Assembly: GCA_027056615.1 (NCBI GenBank)
Contig: JALUKJ010000025.1
Span: 1-5,714 of the forward strand
Length of the DNA: 5,714 nucleotides
Origin: Campylobacteraceae bacterium
GTDB taxonomy: Bacteria; Campylobacterota; Campylobacteria; Campylobacterales; Sulfurovaceae
Direction: 5' to 3'
The number at the start of each line of letters is the position of its first letter. Positions within the stretch are counted from its first letter, which is position 1. The position numbers and the translations under genes are program-made. The notes beneath the pieces are model-generated. The model worked only from the letters and a program-made list of their open reading frames with translations, did not search any database and had not been told where the DNA came from. Below are positions 4,819 to 5,714 of the stretch, piece by piece.

Positions 4819-5714
4819 TTAAAAGTTAACACTAATCCCTGTATTCCCATCTATATGTGTTACATCTGAAACAGCAACAAGTTTAGATGTCTCATCATAG
4901 ACAGCTACAACTACATTTGCATAACTGTTTTGAATTTGGAAAGTACTGTTTTGACCATTAACATTGGCAAACACACCCACATGATTGATTTGGTCATTAG
5001 CTGTAATGTTTTCATCAGAAAATAACCTTACTGTAAAGTTTTGACTATCAAGGGTAATGGTTGATTCAAGCTCAACTCCTAAATTATTGATGACTCTGTA
5101 GGTAAACCCTTCAGGTAGATTAACGGTATCTCCTGTTAATGTTGATAAATAACTTTCAGCATCATTAAAGTTAAAATATAATCTTGTAGTAGCATACTGT
5201 ACCCAGCTACCATTGATATCTTGTTTATAATCATGCATTAAAAGATAATTATCTACCTGTTTTATATACTCACCATATTTATTTTCTCCTATATAAAGTC
5301 GATTTCCCTCAACTTGTATAGTCTCTTTACCACTATTACTAGCACCTCGAATCTGCTCCCAAGTTAGACTAGATAATTTAGTATCGGCAATTATCTCCAC
5401 TATAATGCCTACATTATTTTTATTGACATAAGCTGTATAGAAAGTTTTTCCAGCAAAAGTCTTCATCATCTCTTCGGAAATTGGATTGTTATCTCCACCA
5501 TTTCCACTACTATTTAAATCAATAACTGTTACAGGGCTTGATGTATCTACAACTGTTGGACTTGATACTGCAAGTAATTTACCTGAAGTATTATATAAAA
5601 CAGCAACTATCTCATGACCTCTATAAGAGTTTTGAATCTGTGCTGTTGGTATAGATTTACCATCAAGCTTAACTGAAATACCTACATGATTTTGCTGGTC
5701 ATCAGCTACTTCTG
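4819..5714 (-). CDS. C-terminal part of a large repetitive, probably surface-associated protein (5' end outside the window)
   Basis: The frame is open from the right edge to TAA at 4819-4821, giving 297 complete residues. The ATG at 5467-5469 is internal and not the start, because 81 in-frame codons without a stop precede it and they encode sequence homologous to the C-terminus. Layout by visible residue: module copy A (3-56, DDQQNHVGISV, AQIQNSYRG, KLLAVS); a Ser/Gly/Asn-rich linker (57-78, including NSSGNGGDNN); a beta-rich, aromatic-rich domain (about 82-194, TFAGKTFYTAYV, LTWEQIRG, RLYFNFNDAESYL), faintly like lipocalin/META-type small beta domains; a beta-rich stretch (195-236); and module copy B (238-288, NDQINHVGVFA, FQIQNSYAN, KLVAVS). 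There are no cysteines. I do not recognise the family. Repeats, the flexible linker and high Thr/Asn/Val content suggest an extracytoplasmic protein. The signal peptide, if any, is outside the window. Confidence 0.8.
   Translation of the reverse strand, partial: EVADDQQNHVGISVKLDGKSIPTAQIQNSYRGHEIVAVLYNTSGKLLAVSSPTVVDTSSPVTVIDLNSSGNGGDNNPISEEMMKTFAGKTFYTAYVNKNNVGIIVEIIADTKLSSLTWEQIRGASNSGKETIQVEGNRLYIGENKYGEYIKQVDNYLLMHDYKQDINGSWVQYATTRLYFNFNDAESYLSTLTGDTVNLPEGFTYRVINNLGVELESTITLDSQNFTVRLFSDENITANDQINHVGVFANVNGQNSTFQIQNSYANVVVAVYDETSKLVAVSDVTHIDGNTGISVNF
4849..5001 (-). repeat. Protein module copy B (C-terminal)
   Basis: These 51 codons encode ANDQINHVGV through to SDVTHID. They match copy A (5545-5706) most strongly in A-x-DQ-x-NHVG, QIQNSY, VAV and K-L-x-AVS, with a three-residue length difference. 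The similarity is clear in protein, while the DNA has diverged, so this is an old duplication and not a recent tandem expansion. Confidence 0.75.
5545..5706 (-). repeat. Protein module copy A (at the window edge)
   Basis: These 54 codons encode ADDQQNHVGI through to SSPTVVD and are the partner of copy B. The copy may extend further upstream beyond the edge, because copy B is preceded by related-looking beta-strand sequence (NFTVRLFSDENIT) whose counterpart would lie outside the window. Confidence 0.75.

Noticed and set aside
4819..5469. Treating the ATG at 5467-5469 as the true start of the right-hand protein (216 residues)
   Set aside because: The frame is open for 81 more codons to the window edge and those codons encode a homologous copy of the C-terminal module; there is also no signal peptide or ribosome binding site at that ATG.

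Overview
The window is AT-rich and looks like the chromosome of a Campylobacterota member (epsilonproteobacterial lineage, possibly a free-living Sulfurimonas/Sulfurovum-like organism). The grounds are the RuvA and MurJ sequences and their closeness to each other. From memory, ruvA, one intervening gene, murJ and cysS form a recurring gene order in Campylobacter and Helicobacter. The genus is an inference; there is no rRNA or other decisive marker.

Layout from left to right. Positions 1-99 appear to be the end of an IS607-type insertion sequence, carrying the first 22 codons of its MerR-HTH serine recombinase on the minus strand. It abuts a 5'-truncated PAP2-phosphatase gene (98-310, plus), whose stop codon interlocks with the stop of ruvA (307-867, minus). 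A 186-base intergenic region follows, with a 20-bp near-perfect inverted repeat (890-932) and candidate divergent promoters. Next are a secreted 717-aa CotH-kinase protein with C-terminal beta-sandwich domains (1054-3207, plus) and the lipid II flippase gene murJ (3280-4698, plus), each gap holding a hairpin. The right end (4819-5714, minus) is the C-terminal 297 residues of a larger surface-type protein. Its reading frame is open to the window edge and contains two copies of a module of about 50 residues.

RuvA (recombination) and MurJ (peptidoglycan precursor export) are core genes. Between and around them sit accessory genes: a secreted kinase, a repetitive probably extracytoplasmic protein, a broken PAP2 gene and a mobile element. 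No shared pathway links them convincingly; the common theme is envelope and cell-surface proteins inserted into a conserved core locus. The points most worth a second look are the domain architecture of the CotH protein, the duplicated module of the right-hand protein, and the palindrome between ruvA and the CotH gene. I saw no CRISPR array, tRNA or rRNA.
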